Program-made: the position numbers and the translations under genes
DNA from: Brevibacillus antibioticus
GTDB lineage: Bacteria; Bacillota; Bacilli; Brevibacillales; Brevibacillaceae
Assembly (NCBI RefSeq): GCF_005217615.1
Contig: NZ_SZNK01000001.1
Coordinates: 1,569,501 to 1,633,500 of the forward strand
Length of the DNA: 64,000 nucleotides
Direction: 5' to 3'
In this document: in pieces, positions 1-19,132 of the stretch
Numbering within the stretch: position 1 is the first letter of the stretch
Layout: each line of letters starts with the position of its first letter
The notes under the pieces: model-generated
Database searches by the model: none
What the model was told of the DNA's origin: nothing
The model's input: the letters and a program-made list of their open reading frames with translations, nothing else

Positions 1-1
1 C

Positions 2-1039
2 AAGGAGCTGTATTTGACGCAGGCGCAACGAAAAGAATTTGAAGATGACATGGAAAAAAGCTGCTCTGACTATCGACATAAGAAATCAGCGGGCCAATTT
101 AAATTTGTGAACGTGTATTTGATAGGGGAGTTGCTTTTCGTCGTGGTAATCGGCACGGTTGCCTTTTTATTCCCGGTGCTCTTCCCTTCGCTTCAAAAAG
201 AGATGCTGATTAGTTATGTGTTTGTCTTTCTGTATATGACTGGGCCCGTTCACGGTATTTTGAATGCGGTACCGGAGCTGATTCGGATCAAGATTAGTTG
301 GCAGCGATTGAATGCGTTGCTCGATTCGTTATCAGTGGAAACGAGAAGAGAAGAGGAAAGCTTGGCTCGGCAAAACTCGCAAGACTTTGAGACGTTTTCA
401 ACTGAACAGGTGCGTTTCCGATACAAAAACAAGGAGGGCGAAGAGTTTTCCGTAGGGCCGCTGGACTTCTCCTGCCGAAAAGGGGAAATCGTCTTCATTG
501 TTGGTGGGAACGGCAGCGGGAAGTCAACATTTGCCAAGCTGATTACTGGATTGTACGAGCAGGATGAGGGCGAGTTTTTCATGAACGGCCAAAACGTGAA
601 TGCTGATCAACGCTGCGAATTCTTCTCTGCGATCTTCAGTGATTTCTACTTGTTCGAGAAAATGTACGGAATCGATTACCAAGCGAAGCAAGAAGAAGTG
701 AGCAAATATTTAGAGGTGCTGCGCATCGCTGACAAAGTCGGAGTGGATGAAACGGGAACGTTTAGCACGACGAAGCTGTCTACGGGTCAGCGTAAGCGTC
801 TTGCTTTAATGCTCAGTCTGGTCAGAGACAGGCCCATTTTCCTCTTTGACGAGTGGGCAGCTGACCAAGATCCAGAATATCGTCAATTCTTTTACGAATC
901 CTTGCTACCAGAAATGAAAAGACAGGGCAAATGTGTCATCGCGATCACACACGACGATCGCTACTTCCATCTTGCTGATCAGGTAGTGAAAATGGAGAGT
1001 GGGCGAATTATTTCGCAGCAAACACTTACGCATGCCTGA
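2..1039 (+). CDS. Cyclic-peptide-type ABC exporter, C-terminal part (5' truncated by window edge)
   Basis: Fused membrane/ATPase subunit of an ABC exporter. The frame is open from base 2, so the true start lies outside the window; about 345 residues remain of a family usually near 550. Two hydrophobic segments (about residues 36-62 and 68-88) are the end of the transmembrane domain. The ATPase domain follows with Walker A GGNGSGKST (bases 503-529), signature LSTGQRKR, Walker B FLFDEWAADQDPE and the H-loop THDDRYFHLAD. The DEWAADQDP and HDDRYFHLAD wording is characteristic, from family knowledge, of SyrD/PvdE-like cyclic-peptide exporters. A terminator follows directly, so it is transcribed apart from the PKS genes. 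Whether it exports the cluster product or only marks the cluster edge cannot be told; its lower GC favours a flanking gene. Confidence 0.9.
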   Translation, partial: KELYLTQAQRKEFEDDMEKSCSDYRHKKSAGQFKFVNVYLIGELLFVVVIGTVAFLFPVLFPSLQKEMLISYVFVFLYMTGPVHGILNAVPELIRIKISWQRLNALLDSLSVETRREEESLARQNSQDFETFSTEQVRFRYKNKEGEEFSVGPLDFSCRKGEIVFIVGGNGSGKSTFAKLITGLYEQDEGEFFMNGQNVNADQRCEFFSAIFSDFYLFEKMYGIDYQAKQEEVSKYLEVLRIADKVGVDETGTFSTTKLSTGQRKRLALMLSLVRDRPIFLFDEWAADQDPEYRQFFYESLLPEMKRQGKCVIAITHDDRYFHLADQVVKMESGRIISQQTLTHA

Positions 1040-1056
1040 TGTCAAACCAAGCAGAG

Positions 1057-1095
1057 AAGACCGAACGGGGGGATGATGCCCGGCGGTCTTTTTTT
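1057..1095 (+). terminator. Intrinsic terminator after the ABC exporter gene
   Basis: AAGACCG (1057-1063) pairs with CGGTCTT (1084-1090), and G-rich and C-rich inner arms can extend the stem. A run of T follows to 1095. It sits 17 bases after the exporter stop. The rest of 1040-1199 shows nothing else beyond the ribosome site of the next small ORF. Confidence 0.85.
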
Positions 1096-1199
1096 GCATG
1101 CGTGGCATGGTTCCATACGAAATGGTCGAAAACCCGAAGTAGGGTGTGCGATGAAGGTGATGAATTACGGTCAATAACTTCCCAAAAAGGAGGTTAGTG

Positions 1200-1328
1200 A
1201 TGAGTAGAAGTTATAAGAAGCTCCCGGTCGTACAGGACAAGACTGGGCCAGACAAAAAGTTCGCAAAACGGTTAGCATTCATACGGGATGCCATTCGAGA
1301 TTGGGAGACAAGTGATGTCCTAAGGTGA
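1200..1328 (+). CDS. Small basic protein, 42 aa, first of three overlapping mini-ORFs
   Basis: ATG at 1200 is preceded by AAAAAGGAGG, the best ribosome site in this flank, which is why I accept so short an ORF. The product starts MSRSYKKLPVVQDK and is lysine/arginine-rich with no membrane segment. Short Firmicute proteins starting S-Y-K-K-x-P are familiar to me as unannotated hypotheticals, but I assign no function. Its stop TGA (1326-1328) overlaps the GTG start of the next ORF, implying translational coupling. It may be a remnant of a mobile or phage gene. Confidence 0.55.
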   Translation: MSRSYKKLPVVQDKTGPDKKFAKRLAFIRDAIRDWETSDVLR

Positions 1329-1576
1329 AGGCGAAGACAAAAAAACAAATCATCAACGAATGGGCGAAATATTGCGTTCTTTCATACCTGCTCGAATACC
1401 GAACAACTACCAATTATAGAACCCTTACGGAAGCTCTTAGTGGCTTCGAACGATACTATGGTTTGGAGAGAGGAGAAGCCTTTACTGTGTTTAAGCATCT
1501 CGCGGCCTCGAAAAAGGTTCAGTTTGTATGTCAGCCAAGTTCTCCAAGAGTATCAAAATCGCAGATCTCACCATGA
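1325..1576 (+). CDS. Hypothetical protein, 83 aa, second of three overlapping mini-ORFs
   Basis: GTG start within a GTGA overlap with the preceding mini-ORF, and a stop within an ATGA overlap with the next, so the three look translationally coupled. The product begins MKAKTKKQIINEWAKY, is mixed-charge and probably helical, with no signal peptide or membrane span. The C-terminal 20 residues (PSSPRVSKSQISP end) look low-complexity. I do not recognise a family. The ordered overlaps are the main support for it being a real gene. Confidence 0.5.
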   Translation: MKAKTKKQIINEWAKYCVLSYLLEYRTTTNYRTLTEALSGFERYYGLERGEAFTVFKHLAASKKVQFVCQPSSPRVSKSQISP

Positions 1577-1707
1577 ATGCACCAGCAATATCACAACTGA
1601 GGTCACATATCATATCCGTCAACGAATTGTTACAAGACCTCCACACCGAACAAGAGACAGATGTCGATATGCAAACGTGCTACTTCTGCACGATTATCTG
1701 CTGGTAA
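1573..1707 (+). CDS. Hypothetical protein, 44 aa, Cys-containing, third overlapping mini-ORF
   Basis: ATG at 1573 overlaps the preceding stop as ATGA. The product begins MNAPAISQLRSHIISVNELL and ends CYFCTIICW, with three cysteines in the last ten residues (a CxxC at CYFC). The first 30 residues look like an amphipathic helix. The ORF ends 24 bases before a perfect terminator stem, consistent with the end of a short operon. No family is recognised; the CxxC could bind metal or be redox-active, but that is a guess. Confidence 0.4.
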   Translation: MNAPAISQLRSHIISVNELLQDLHTEQETDVDMQTCYFCTIICW

Positions 1708-1730
1708 TGCTCGTCTAAGCAGCGCTTAAA

Positions 1731-1767
1731 CAAACATCCCAGTTCCTTACCGGAACTGGGATGTTTG
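1731..1767. terminator. Bidirectional terminator between mini-ORF operon and loaP
   Basis: A perfect 16-bp inverted repeat (1731-1746 with 1752-1767) with a 5-nt loop lies between two convergent units and touches the loaP stop. T-rich sequence follows on the minus strand (TTTAAG); the plus-strand U-tract is weak. Confidence 0.8.
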
Positions 1768-2331
1768 TTACGTGGCCTTTTGTAGCTGCGGGATGCAAGG
1801 GGAGAGGATCTCCACGCCTACGTCAATGATCCTCTCGGCACCCATGAAGTTGAGGTGGATCTTCGCCCGCTTTTTGTGACGGTCTATTTTGGTGATGATG
1901 CCTTCCATGCCCTGCAGCGGACCGGAGGTTACGGAGATACGTGAATTTTCTATGTAGATGCCCGAATAGCCAACGATCTCTCCGTCTCCGATCAGTTGCA
2001 AGATCAGTGACATCTCGCGTTCGTCAATTTTGGAGTAGTAGGTTCCTTCATCTTTGGAGTAGACCGTGCCTTGGCTGAGCAGCTTGTAGCACTTGGGGAC
2101 TTTTTTCAAGGTGTGAAAAACTTCATCGGTCATGCGGGTCTTGATCAACACGTAGCCAGGGAACATTTTCTTCAGCACGTGCTTAACAGCGCCTGCCTTC
2201 TTCTCGGGGACTCTGCGTTTCGGTACGACAGAGTGGAGGGAAGTTTCATCAAAGTACAGGTTCAGGAACTTTTGCACGACCTCTTCTTGACCGGATTCAA
2301 CGAATAGTGCGTACCAATACAAAATAGCCAT
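1768..2331 (-). CDS. loaP: LoaP-type NusG paralogue, processive antiterminator of long operons
   Basis: A 187-aa specialised NusG homologue. The N-terminal NGN domain opens with LYWYALFVESGQEE and carries the polymerase-binding core MFPGYVLIKTRM. The C-terminal KOW domain is visible as VTSGPLQGMEGIITKIDRHKKRAKIHL. Housekeeping NusG is normally inside the secE-rplK region; a stand-alone copy divergent from a giant trans-AT PKS operon is the setting known for LoaP in Bacillus (difficidin and macrolactin operons), where it lets RNA polymerase pass intrinsic terminators. The start ATG is chosen because it gives the usual NusG N-terminus; its ribosome site (TTAGGGG directly before ATG) is poorly spaced. 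Its likely targets here are the two leader elements at 2558-2605 and 43093-43144. An RfaH-like role is the same mechanism class. Confidence 0.92.
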   Translation of the reverse strand: MAILYWYALFVESGQEEVVQKFLNLYFDETSLHSVVPKRRVPEKKAGAVKHVLKKMFPGYVLIKTRMTDEVFHTLKKVPKCYKLLSQGTVYSKDEGTYYSKIDEREMSLILQLIGDGEIVGYSGIYIENSRISVTSGPLQGMEGIITKIDRHKKRAKIHLNFMGAERIIDVGVEILSPCIPQLQKAT

Positions 2332-2390
2332 CCCCTAACTAGTGTTTGTTGTTAAATAAGTGGTCAAGCGAAAAATAGTATTTTTAGAAG

Positions 2391-2399
2391 ATTATACCA
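2391..2399 (-). promoter_or_regulatory. Extended -10 promoter for loaP
   Basis: On the minus strand this reads TGGTATAAT: a perfect -10 hexamer with the TG extension, about 60 bases upstream of the loaP start. No good -35 is seen at 17 bp, which an extended -10 tolerates. Confidence 0.6.
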
Positions 2400-2448
2400 T
2401 ATGATACAAAACGTGGGATAGATTAAATAGGTCTATGGTAAGTAATCC

Positions 2449-2478
2449 TTGACGAACAAAATTGAATGAGAGTAGTAT
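2449..2478 (+). promoter_or_regulatory. Promoter of PKS transcription unit 1
   Basis: TTGACG (2449-2454), an 18-bp spacer, then TAGTAT (2473-2478). The same layout, TTGAC(T) with exactly 18 bp before TAGTAT, recurs at 43024-43053 ahead of PKS 4. That recurrence is the main reason to trust it. The leader to the first start codon would be about 150 nt. The 2332-2637 gap holds this promoter, the loaP promoter and the leader RNA element; nothing else was seen. Confidence 0.65.
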
Positions 2479-2557
2479 TAAGTTGTATTACTGGAATGGG
2501 TTATGTTGTTCAATTCGTAAATTCATTGATCGAATATTTGGTTGAATCTTAGAAAAT

Positions 2558-2605
2558 CCCTAAGCTAATTTAATCGATGTTTCGGCGCGTTGAAAGAACT
2601 TAGGG
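2558..2605 (+). promoter_or_regulatory. Leader RNA element 1, candidate LoaP recognition hairpin
   Basis: An outer stem CCCTAAG (2558-2564) with CTTAGGG (2599-2605) encloses a 21-nt block (2572-2592) that recurs with one mismatch at 43110-43130. The block folds into a small hairpin: 2574-2580 with 2587-2593, loop TTCGGC. LoaP is known to act through an RNA hairpin in the leader of its operons; that this is the site is inferred from duplication, structure and position. Confidence 0.7.
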
Positions 2606-2637
2606 TATCATATTGAATCGCATTGAGAGGAAGGGGG

Positions 2638-3399
2638 ATGGGTGAAGTGTGTCCTCCGGAGAGCTTCGTGCAGGGACTTGACGTGCGAGGGGGAGAGGAG
2701 CCGTACAGCGCTTGGTTGAGCGTTTGCTGTGCGCAGTCGGCGGCGGAGTATCAGGCCACGATCCCGTTTCTGCACCCGAACGAGCTGGCGTTTTATGAAG
2801 GGCTGCAGTTTGAGCGGCGGATCACCAGCTATCTGGCCGGACGCTATGCGGCCAAGCGAGCGGTGGCGGTCTCTGTGCAGGAAGAACGTCTGGATCGGAT
2901 CTGGATCGATCGTGGGATTCTTCACCAGCCGCTGATCGTACACCCTGCCGCTCTCAATCTGCAGGTGAGCATCTCTCATTGCGACGAGCTGGGGGCGGCG
3001 CTCGTCTTTCCGGAAGCGCTGCCGATGGGGATGGATGTCGAGCAGATCTGTCCGGCCCGGCAAGCCGTGCTGGCGGGTCAGATGACGGAGCGGGAACGCG
3101 AGCGGATCGGTGCGCAGCCAGGGTCTGAGGCGCTCTTGATGACGCTGTACTGGTCGGCCAAGGAAGCCTTGTCCAAAGTCTTGAAAACTGGCCTTGGGGT
3201 GCCGTTCGAGTTTTTGGAGATCACAGGGCTCGAACAGCAGGGAACGGCTTGGGTGGCGGCTTACTCTCATTTTCCGCAGTTCCAAGTTGCGGGCTGGGTC
3301 GTAGGGGAGCGCGTCTTTGCGATCGCCTATCCCAAGGACTGTCGTTTGGACTTGGAGGCCGTGCAGGATCTGTTGTGCAAGGTGGAAGAAGTTATATAA
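2638..3399 (+). CDS. Sfp-type 4'-phosphopantetheinyl transferase
   Basis: Transfers phosphopantetheine from CoA to the serine of the cluster's ACPs, making them active. The 253-aa product has the three Sfp-family signatures in order: RITSYLAGRYAAKRAV, then ISHCDELGAALVFP leading into GMDVEQI (Mg-binding Asp/Glu), and WSAKEALSKVLKTGL. The length fits Sfp-class enzymes. A TTG 15 bases upstream is in frame, but ATG 2638 has a purine-rich GAGAGGAAGG site directly upstream and is preferred. It is first in transcription unit 1, before an intrinsic terminator, so it could be made even when that terminator stops transcription of the rest. Confidence 0.93.
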   Translation: MGEVCPPESFVQGLDVRGGEEPYSAWLSVCCAQSAAEYQATIPFLHPNELAFYEGLQFERRITSYLAGRYAAKRAVAVSVQEERLDRIWIDRGILHQPLIVHPAALNLQVSISHCDELGAALVFPEALPMGMDVEQICPARQAVLAGQMTERERERIGAQPGSEALLMTLYWSAKEALSKVLKTGLGVPFEFLEITGLEQQGTAWVAAYSHFPQFQVAGWVVGERVFAIAYPKDCRLDLEAVQDLLCKVEEVI

Positions 3400-3411
3400 A
3401 ATAGCCAAAGC

Positions 3412-3457
3412 AAGCACAAAAAAGTAGAGGAGATCGTTCCTCTATTTTTTTGTGCTT
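3412..3457 (+). terminator. Intrinsic terminator inside unit 1 (between PPTase and hydrolase genes)
   Basis: TAGAGGA (3425-3431) pairs with TCCTCTA (3438-3444), followed by seven T (3445-3451). Flanking AAGCACAAAAAA and TTTTTTGTGCTT extend the pairing. It lies within the operon and downstream of leader element 1. Confidence 0.88.
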
Positions 3458-3481
3458 ACTTTGAGAGGGGGGAAGGATGAA

Positions 3482-4156
3482 GTGGACTATGAGTTGCACC
3501 CGTTGAAGGTTGAGTTTTTGTTCATGAAAAATTATGCGTACATACTCGTGGACAAAGCCACCCGGCAGGCGGCTGTGGTGGACCCGGCTTGGGACTTGGA
3601 GTTGATCGACGGGATGCTTCGCTCATTGGAGGCGGAGTTGACTTGCATCCTGCTGACACATTCGCATCACGATCATGTCAACAAGGTGGAGCCGCTGTTG
3701 GAGCTCTACCCGGCGGCGCGGGCGTACATGTCGGTCAAGGAGATCGATGCCTACGGGTTCGCATGTCGGAATCTGCATTCGTTTGAGGAGGGGGAGACGA
3801 TCTTGCTGGGAGAGACGCCGATTACCTGCATGCTGACGCCAGGGCACACGGCCGGTGGGGCTTGTTTTCGGCTCGCAGACGATCTAATCACGGGGGATAC
3901 GGTGTTTATTGAAGGTTGCGGCGTCTGCAATGGGGCCGGAGGTTCCCCGGAGCAGATGCATGACAGTTTTCAGAGGATTCGCAAGTCCACACCCCCTCAT
4001 GTGCGGGTGTATCCAGGTCATTCTTATGGCAAGGAGCCGGGCATGGCGTTTCGGGATGTGCTGGAGCACAATATCTATTTTCAGATTGAGCAAAAAGAGC
4101 ATTTTGTCCGGTTTCGGATGCGCAAGAACCAGGGGCAATTGTTCAATTTTAAATAA
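3482..4156 (+). CDS. pksB: PksB/BaeB-like metallo-beta-lactamase-fold hydrolase
   Basis: Zinc-dependent glyoxalase II-type hydrolase found in nearly all Bacillus trans-AT PKS clusters. The family is thought to act on thioesters, perhaps as an editing hydrolase. The HxHxDH motif is clear (THSHHDHV), followed by the further ligands in TPGHTAG, ITGDTVF and YPGHSYG. About 224 aa with the GTG start chosen here, which has GGGGGGAAGG six bases upstream; an in-frame GTG at 3452 lies inside the terminator and is unlikely. It precedes the acyltransferase gene by 36 bases. Substrate is not shown by the sequence. Confidence 0.88.
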   Translation: MDYELHPLKVEFLFMKNYAYILVDKATRQAAVVDPAWDLELIDGMLRSLEAELTCILLTHSHHDHVNKVEPLLELYPAARAYMSVKEIDAYGFACRNLHSFEEGETILLGETPITCMLTPGHTAGGACFRLADDLITGDTVFIEGCGVCNGAGGSPEQMHDSFQRIRKSTPPHVRVYPGHSYGKEPGMAFRDVLEHNIYFQIEQKEHFVRFRMRKNQGQLFNFK

Positions 4157-4192
4157 ATCAAGGTAGACGAGTCGCGTTCAGGAGGGGTATGG

Positions 4193-7100
4193 ATGGGTAA
4201 GCCGGTCGTGTTTCTTTTCTCCGGACAGGGTTCTCAGTTTTACCAGATGGGTCGAGGGCTCTATGAGGAGGTATCTGAGTTTCGCAAGTGGATGAACAAG
4301 TTGGACGAGATGGTGACGCCGCTCGTCGGGGAGTCGGTGCTGGCGCGTCTGTATGCGGAGGACAAGCGCCGAGACGAGCCGTTTGAACGGACGCTATTGA
4401 CCCACCCCGCGATCTTCATGGTGGAATATGCGCTGGCGCAGGCGCTGATGGACCACGGGGTCAAGCCAGATGCGGTCCTTGGCAGCAGCATGGGCGAGTT
4501 CGCGGCGGCGGCTGTGGCAGGTGTGCTCGATGTGGAGGTCGCGTTGGAGCTGGTGGTGGAGCAGGCCAAGGCTTTTGAGGCTACCTGTCTCCCCGGCGGG
4601 ATGATCGGGATTCTGCAGGAGCCGAGCATCTATGACAGGATACCGCTCTTGCGTCAGAACACGGAGATGGCGTCGATCAATTCGGACGCGCATTTTGTGG
4701 TGGCCGGCCCGGCGGCGATGCTGCCGAGAATCGGGGAGGCGCTTCAGGAGAAAGGCATCGCCTATCAGGTTCTGCCGGTCTCCTTTGCGTACCATTCCTC
4801 ATGGGTTGATCCGGCTGCTGCTTCCTATGTGGCCCGGTTGCGCGGGCTCTCGTATCGCCAGCCTCAGGTGCGATTTTATTCCGGGGTGACCGGGCGGCGG
4901 GAGACAGCGCTGAGGAGCGAGTATTTCTGGGAGGTGGCGCGACAGCCGATTCGCTTTGCCGAAGCGGTGCAGGCGCTGGAGCAGGGAGACGATTGCCTGT
5001 ACGTGGACTTGGGTCCTTCGGGAACGCTGGCCAATCTGGCCAAGCGGAGTTTTAAACAGGATTCGCTCTCGCAAAGCTATGCGGTCCTCACGCCGTATCA
5101 GCAGGATCTCAAGAACTTCAACAAGGTTTGCGAGCAACAGGAGCAACTCATTTCATCGCCCATCAGAAAGGAAGGACAACCTATGAAAGCATACGTGTTT
5201 CCTGGACAAGGTTCTCAGCACAAAGGCATGGGAGGTACGCTGTTTGACGAGTTTACAGATCTGATGGCACAAGCGGATGAGATCTTGGGCTATTCGATCA
5301 AAAGGCTGTGCTTGGAGGACCCGGACAATCAGCTGGGTCAGACGCAGTACACACAACCAGCTCTGTATGTGGTCAGTGCACTGAGTTTTCTCAAGAAGGT
5401 GCAGGAGACGGGATGCAAGCCGGATTATGTGGCCGGGCACAGCTTGGGTGAGTACAATGCGCTGTTTGCGGCTGGGGCGTTTGATTTTGCTACCGGTCTG
5501 CGGATGGTCAAGAAGCGGGGCGAACTGATGAGCCTTGCGAGCGGTGGGGGCATGGCGGCGGTGATCGGGTTTACGGTGGAGCAAATCGACCGGGTGCTGA
5601 TGGAGAACGGGCTGGACGCAATCGACATCGCCAACCACAATTCGCCGGACCAGATTGTCATCGCGGGCTTGAAGACGGACATCCTGCGCGCGCAGCCGTT
5701 TTTTGAGGAAGCGGGCGTGCGCATGTACATTCCGCTCAATGTGAGCGGGGCTTTCCATTCCCGGTATATGGCGGAGAGCAAGCGAAGTTTTGAAGCGTAT
5801 CTGGAATCGTTCGAATTTTCGAAACTGGAGATTCCGGTCATCTCGAACATTTATGCGCGTCCGTACAAGCAACGGCAGGTGAAGGATAATTTGGTGCAGC
5901 AGATCGTGTCTCCGGTCAAGTGGACGGACAGCGTGCGCTATCTGATGGGCCTTGGCGAGATTGAGATCGAAGAGGTTGGGCCGGGCAATGTCCTGACCAA
6001 GCTCATCACCTCGATCCGCCGCAAAGCGGAACCGCTCGTGATCGAGCCGGAAGCGGAAGACGTGGAAGAGGCGGAAGAGGCGGTGCTGGTGGCTGTGGCG
6101 GCGTCTGTGACTGTGCCTGAGGTGACGAAAGAATCGGTCGCGGAGGTGGCAGTCGCTGTTGAGGCGCCTGCTCCGGCTCCGGTGGAGGTCGTGCCGGTGA
6201 GGGAAGCAGTGAGCGAGCCGGTCGTGCGTGTGTCAAGAAGGGCGAGCACGGCAGAATCGCTGGGCGATGAGGAGTTCAAGAAGGATTATAACTTGAAGTA
6301 CGCCTATGTCACGGGCTCGATGTATCGTGGCGTGGCCTCTGAGCGCCTGGTCATTCAGGTCGGCAAGGCGGGCATGCTGGGTTTTTACGGGACCGGAGGC
6401 ATGAAGCTGGAGCAGATCGAACAGGCGATCCGCACGATTCAGCAGGCGTTGATGCACGGTGAGGCGTATGGCATGAACCTGCTGCATAACCAAGGCAACC
6501 CATCGATGGAGGAGATGACGGTCGATCTCTTCCTGCGCACCGGCGTGCGGAACGTGGAGGCAAGCGCCTACATGGCGGTGAACTCCGCATTGGTCCGCTA
6601 CCGGGCGAAAGGGCTGAAACGCTCGGCAGAAGGCGGCGTGATCGTCGAAAACCGCATCCTCGCCAAAGTCTCGCGCCCGGAAGTTGCCGAGGCGTTTCTG
6701 AGCCCGGCACCGGAGCGCATCGTCGACAAGCTGTTGCTGGAACAGCGGATCACGCGCGAGGAAGCAGATCTGCTCCGCGAAGTTCCGGTGGCGGATGACA
6801 TCACCGTTGAGGCCGACTCCGGCGGACATACCGATCAGGGGGTCTCTTCCGTGCTGCTTCCGTCGATCGTTCGCCTGCGCGATGAGATGATGGCCAAATA
6901 CGGATACAAGAAGAAGATTCGCATCGGAGCGGCCGGCGGTATCGGAACCCCGGAAGCTGCGGTGGCGGCGCTCGTGCTCGGGGCGGATTATCTCGTGACC
7001 GGCTCGATCAACCAATGCACGGTGGAAGCGCAGACGTCCGAGTCGGTGAAGGATCTGCTGCAGGAGATGAACGTGCAGGACACGGCCTATGCGCCGGCGG

Positions 7101-7588
7101 GCGACATGTTTGAGATCGGCGCTCGCGTGCAGGTTTTGAAAAAAGGCGTCTTTTTCTCGGCCCGTGCGAACAAGCTGTACGATCTCTACCGCCAGTTCAA
7201 CTCGCTGGAGGAGATCGATGAGAAGACCCGCCGCATTTTGCAAGAGCGTTACTTCAAGCGCAGTTTCGACGAGGTCTACCGCGAAGTACAAGCCTATGTG
7301 GCCCCGCAGGAGATCGAGAAGGCGGAGCGCAATCCCAAGCACAAGATGGCGCTGATCTTCAAATGGTATTTTGGCTATTCGTCGCGCATGGCGCTCAGCG
7401 GGGACGCCGAGCACACGGTGGATTATCAGGTGCATTGCGGCCCGGCCTTGGGGGCGTTCAACCGCTGGGTGAAAGGCACGCCGCTGGAAAGCTGGAGAGC
7501 GCGCCATGTCGATGTGATCGGCGAAAAACTGATGCGCGAAACGGCAGACCTGCTGAACCGGCGCATCTCTGAACTGGTCGGATTGTAA
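4193..7588 (+). CDS. Trans-acting acylhydrolase-like AT / malonyl AT / enoyl reductase fusion
   Basis: Supplies the module proteins in trans, as none carries an AT. Residues 1-310 are an AT-fold domain with GSSMGE (Ser99) and FAYHSS; its N-terminal place matches the PedC-like acylhydrolase that clears stalled acyl groups. Residues 331-630 are a canonical malonyl AT with PGQGSQ, GHSLGEY (Ser417) and GAFHS. After a low-complexity Ala/Glu/Val linker (about 620-680), residues 690-1131 form a PfaD-like FMN enoyl reductase of the nitronate monooxygenase fold ([27 protein letters not shown]). The arrangement corresponds to PksC-PksD-PksE functions on one chain. Start ATG has CAGGAGGGG upstream. A second strong ribosome site sits before Met331 (see separate entry). 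Assignment of the first domain as hydrolase rather than a second transferase is inferred. Confidence 0.92.
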   Translation: MGKPVVFLFSGQGSQFYQMGRGLYEEVSEFRKWMNKLDEMVTPLVGESVLARLYAEDKRRDEPFERTLLTHPAIFMVEYALAQALMDHGVKPDAVLGSSMGEFAAAAVAGVLDVEVALELVVEQAKAFEATCLPGGMIGILQEPSIYDRIPLLRQNTEMASINSDAHFVVAGPAAMLPRIGEALQEKGIAYQVLPVSFAYHSSWVDPAAASYVARLRGLSYRQPQVRFYSGVTGRRETALRSEYFWEVARQPIRFAEAVQALEQGDDCLYVDLGPSGTLANLAKRSFKQDSLSQSYAVLTPYQQDLKNFNKVCEQQEQLISSPIRKEGQPMKAYVFPGQGSQHKGMGGTLFDEFTDLMAQADEILGYSIKRLCLEDPDNQLGQTQYTQPALYVVSALSFLKKVQETGCKPDYVAGHSLGEYNALFAAGAFDFATGLRMVKKRGELMSLASGGGMAAVIGFTVEQIDRVLMENGLDAIDIANHNSPDQIVIAGLKTDILRAQPFFEEAGVRMYIPLNVSGAFHSRYMAESKRSFEAYLESFEFSKLEIPVISNIYARPYKQRQVKDNLVQQIVSPVKWTDSVRYLMGLGEIEIEEVGPGNVLTKLITSIRRKAEPLVIEPEAEDVEEAEEAVLVAVAASVTVPEVTKESVAEVAVAVEAPAPAPVEVVPVREAVSEPVVRVSRRASTAESLGDEEFKKDYNLKYAYVTGSMYRGVASERLVIQVGKAGMLGFYGTGGMKLEQIEQAIRTIQQALMHGEAYGMNLLHNQGNPSMEEMTVDLFLRTGVRNVEASAYMAVNSALVRYRAKGLKRSAEGGVIVENRILAKVSRPEVAEAFLSPAPERIVDKLLLEQRITREEADLLREVPVADDITVEADSGGHTDQGVSSVLLPSIVRLRDEMMAKYGYKKKIRIGAAGGIGTPEAAVAALVLGADYLVTGSINQCTVEAQTSESVKDLLQEMNVQDTAYAPAGDMFEIGARVQVLKKGVFFSARANKLYDLYRQFNSLEEIDEKTRRILQERYFKRSFDEVYREVQAYVAPQEIEKAERNPKHKMALIFKWYFGYSSRMALSGDAEHTVDYQVHCGPALGAFNRWVKGTPLESWRARHVDVIGEKLMRETADLLNRRISELVGL
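5167..5185 (+). promoter_or_regulatory. Internal ribosome site before the second AT domain
   Basis: AAAGGAAGGA (5167-5176) lies seven bases before ATG 5183, which is Met331 and the natural N-terminus ([12 protein letters not shown]) of a free-standing malonyl AT. Either translation also starts here, giving a separate AT-ER protein, or it is a fossil of two fused genes. Confidence 0.5.
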
Positions 7589-7608
7589 GCAAAAAGGAGC
7601 GAATCTGG

Positions 7609-19131
<11,523 letters not shown>

Positions 19132-19132
19132 C

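Noticed and set aside
1768..2331. Housekeeping nusG
   Set aside because: There is no secE or ribosomal protein gene next to it, and the setting beside a giant PKS operon with internal terminators is that of LoaP.
2623..2637. TTG start for the phosphopantetheinyl transferase
   Set aside because: The bases 2625-2637 are the purine-rich ribosome site for ATG 2638, so translation from within it is unlikely.
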